Origin: Bursaphelenchus xylophilus
Taxonomy: Eukaryota > Nematoda > Chromadorea > Rhabditida > Aphelenchoididae
Reading direction: 5' to 3'
Assembly: GCA_904066235.2 (NCBI GenBank)
Contig: CAJFCV020000001.1
Location: forward strand, 13,759,291 to 13,823,290
Length of the DNA stretch: 64,000 nt
The position numbers and the translations under genes are program-made. This document shows, piece after piece, positions 62,363 to 64,000 of this stretch (its first letter is position 1; each line of letters starts with the position of its first letter). The notes below the pieces were generated by a model. That model had not been told where the DNA came from, ran no database searches, and was given only the letters and a program-made list of their open reading frames with translations.

Positions 62363-63024
62363 TGTAATCAGTAGTTATAGTGTTAGTAAACTTTTCAAAT
62401 GAACGATTCTTGAATTGTCTACAAAACAAAAACATAAGATTAGCAATAAATCGCGTTAACGAGGAGAAAAGAGAATTAAGATACGATAAACCAAACAATT
62501 CCGCAAAAAATGTGGGGTTTATCGACTCTGTAAAGAGTTGACAAAGCCTTGTATGTCTCAGAGAATTCTAGGAGATATTACGTAAAGATCTTTCGAGAGA
62601 GCACACAAAATGAGGAGAGTGACAAAAAAGTGTTCTAAATGATTGTGAATATAAAGAAAATCTTATGAAAATAATATTTTTGGACCCACCAGGATACCCT
62701 TTTATGGCGTATAGCTTTTTCTTGGAACATCGCCTCAGGGGTTTTCAAAATTTAGGATTTTCTTATTTTGAAAAATTACGTGAAAAAGCATGTTTGACTT
62801 TGAAGGGTCATAACTCGACGTAGGATTGATCATTCTTAATGACCTTTTTTTTAAACAAAATGGCAACTACTACGGAATAAAATGAGCTATTGCTCATAAA
62901 AATTGAACAATCCTATAAAAAGTTATAAGCATTACATCCGCGAACTTAGCTGAACCACCCTGTACAATATATAAATTTCAAAACCTCAAAAAAAATTCTT
63001 GCTTATATTTCCACCCAAAATAAA

Positions 63025-63262
63025 CTACAATACGTACAAAAAAGAGTGCAAAAACCCGCCGCCGGAACGCCTTTTTTTCCGGGTTTGCTCATTATCTGAC
63101 CCCAACCTTGAATCCCCTCCTCCCTCGTGTTCAACCGCAAAAAAAAATAAAAAGTTCATTGTGTTAATACAAAATTGAGGGCCTCCTCTTCTTTTTTTTT
63201 TTTTTATTTTTTTCACACTCAATTTTGTGGACCAAATCGCCCGCGATTTCGAAAGAAATACC
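63025..63262 (-). other. Possible upstream exon, unassigned
   Basis: A pyrimidine-rich tract ending in ccag at 63263 (minus strand) precedes an open stretch ending TAG at ~63025 (EHEGGGDSRLGSDNEQTRKK). It could be the last exon of an upstream minus-strand gene or chance. 62363-63000 and 63360-63530 hold nothing recognisable. Confidence 0.2.
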
Positions 63263-63537
63263 TGGAAAGACGAAAAAAGAAAAGAAAAAAGGTTGTGTTG
63301 GTAAATAAAGAGGTAAATAAAGACGAGTAGGGTAAGTCTGAGGTAAAATTTGGTGTTCAAAAACCGATGTGTTTATGAGGAAATGAAAAAATGGGAATTG
63401 AAAAATAACAGCTTATTATGGGGAGGGGAAGGTGAAATTTCTATAGAGACGAAGCTCAGATTTGCCTCCAATTGTGAAAATACATTCCGTTTTGGCCATA
63501 AATCAATTACTCAAAATTATAGCTTTACAGTAAGTCC

Positions 63538-63850
63538 AGGCGACATTTTATACCATGAAACATGTTTGGTCGTATAAAATGTCTCCGCGTAAAATATTTT
63601 TAAAGTTACAAAATGTTCAACGGGCCGCAAATTGATTTTTCAATATGCTACCTTAGCAAAGATTACAGGTGACATTTTATACGTTGAAACATGTTTGGTC
63701 GTATAAAACGTCTCCGTATAAAATATTTTTATACGGTTTGACCCCTTAGCGGACCAAAAAGTGATTTTTCATAATTCTAGTTTTACAGTAATTCGAGGTC
63801 ACTTTTTATACGATGAAAAATGCCTCATCGAATAAAATGGCCCATATACA
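63538..63850. repeat. Repeats of gacattttatac/gtataaaatgtc
   Basis: At least three diverged inverted pairs (cattttataccatgaaac / ggtcgtataaaatgtc), each about 120 bp apart. Confidence 0.65.
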
Positions 63851-64000
63851 TATTCTTGCAAATGAATAATTTCTCTGTAAAGATGGCCATAAGAAAATAG
63901 AAATTGAGGGTGCTTTGTTTATGTGAAAATGACTCACAAAAATAATACATTACAAAGCCTAATTTTGGAAGAAAAGTCCAAAGGATGCCGCAAATTTCCC

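Overview
The window is eukaryotic and looks like a rhabditid-type nematode genome. Introns end in TTTTCAG (seen on the minus strand) and start GTAAG/GTGAG. Introns are AT-rich and full of short inverted-repeat transposons and low-complexity A/T tracts. Species cannot be named from sequence alone.

Almost the whole window is one gene on the minus strand: the 5' part of a giant nesprin/ANC-1-type protein, the actin-binding, nuclear- and organelle-anchoring member of the LINC complex. I could join 28 coding exons from a start codon at 62362 down to base 1, where the gene runs off the window. Every splice junction keeps the reading frame, giving about 3,204 residues. Exons 1-6 (62362..39389) encode a basic N-terminus, two calponin-homology (CH) actin-binding domains and a long Ser/Thr-rich linker between them. 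Exons 7-28 encode only spectrin-like/coiled-coil helices. The C-terminal KASH region is not in the window.

Layout by region: 1-12.5 kb holds 13 exons of rod (exons 16-28), with a 1.3 kb decayed mariner element in one intron. 12.5-28 kb is one 15.5 kb intron. At its downstream end (12.9 kb) is a tiny ATG exon that fits the frame and may start a short isoform lacking the CH domains. The rest of that intron is built from repeated inverted-repeat elements. 28-42 kb holds exons 2-15, spaced by introns carrying MITEs, a 1 kb head-to-tail cluster of small TIR elements, and a satellite of GCACNGTGC palindromes. 41.8-62.3 kb is a 20.5 kb first intron. It contains a 4.7 kb nested structure (a long-arm foldback transposon, with TA target duplication, interrupted by a complete 287-bp-LTR retroelement), a tRNA-like foldback element nested in an older repeat, and many smaller repeats. 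Several non-repetitive, GC-richer islands in it could be enhancers. 62.4-64 kb is upstream sequence with no certain gene.

No second protein-coding host gene, functional tRNA, rRNA or CRISPR array could be supported. Transposon families were recognised by pairwise comparison inside the window; no database name is claimed.
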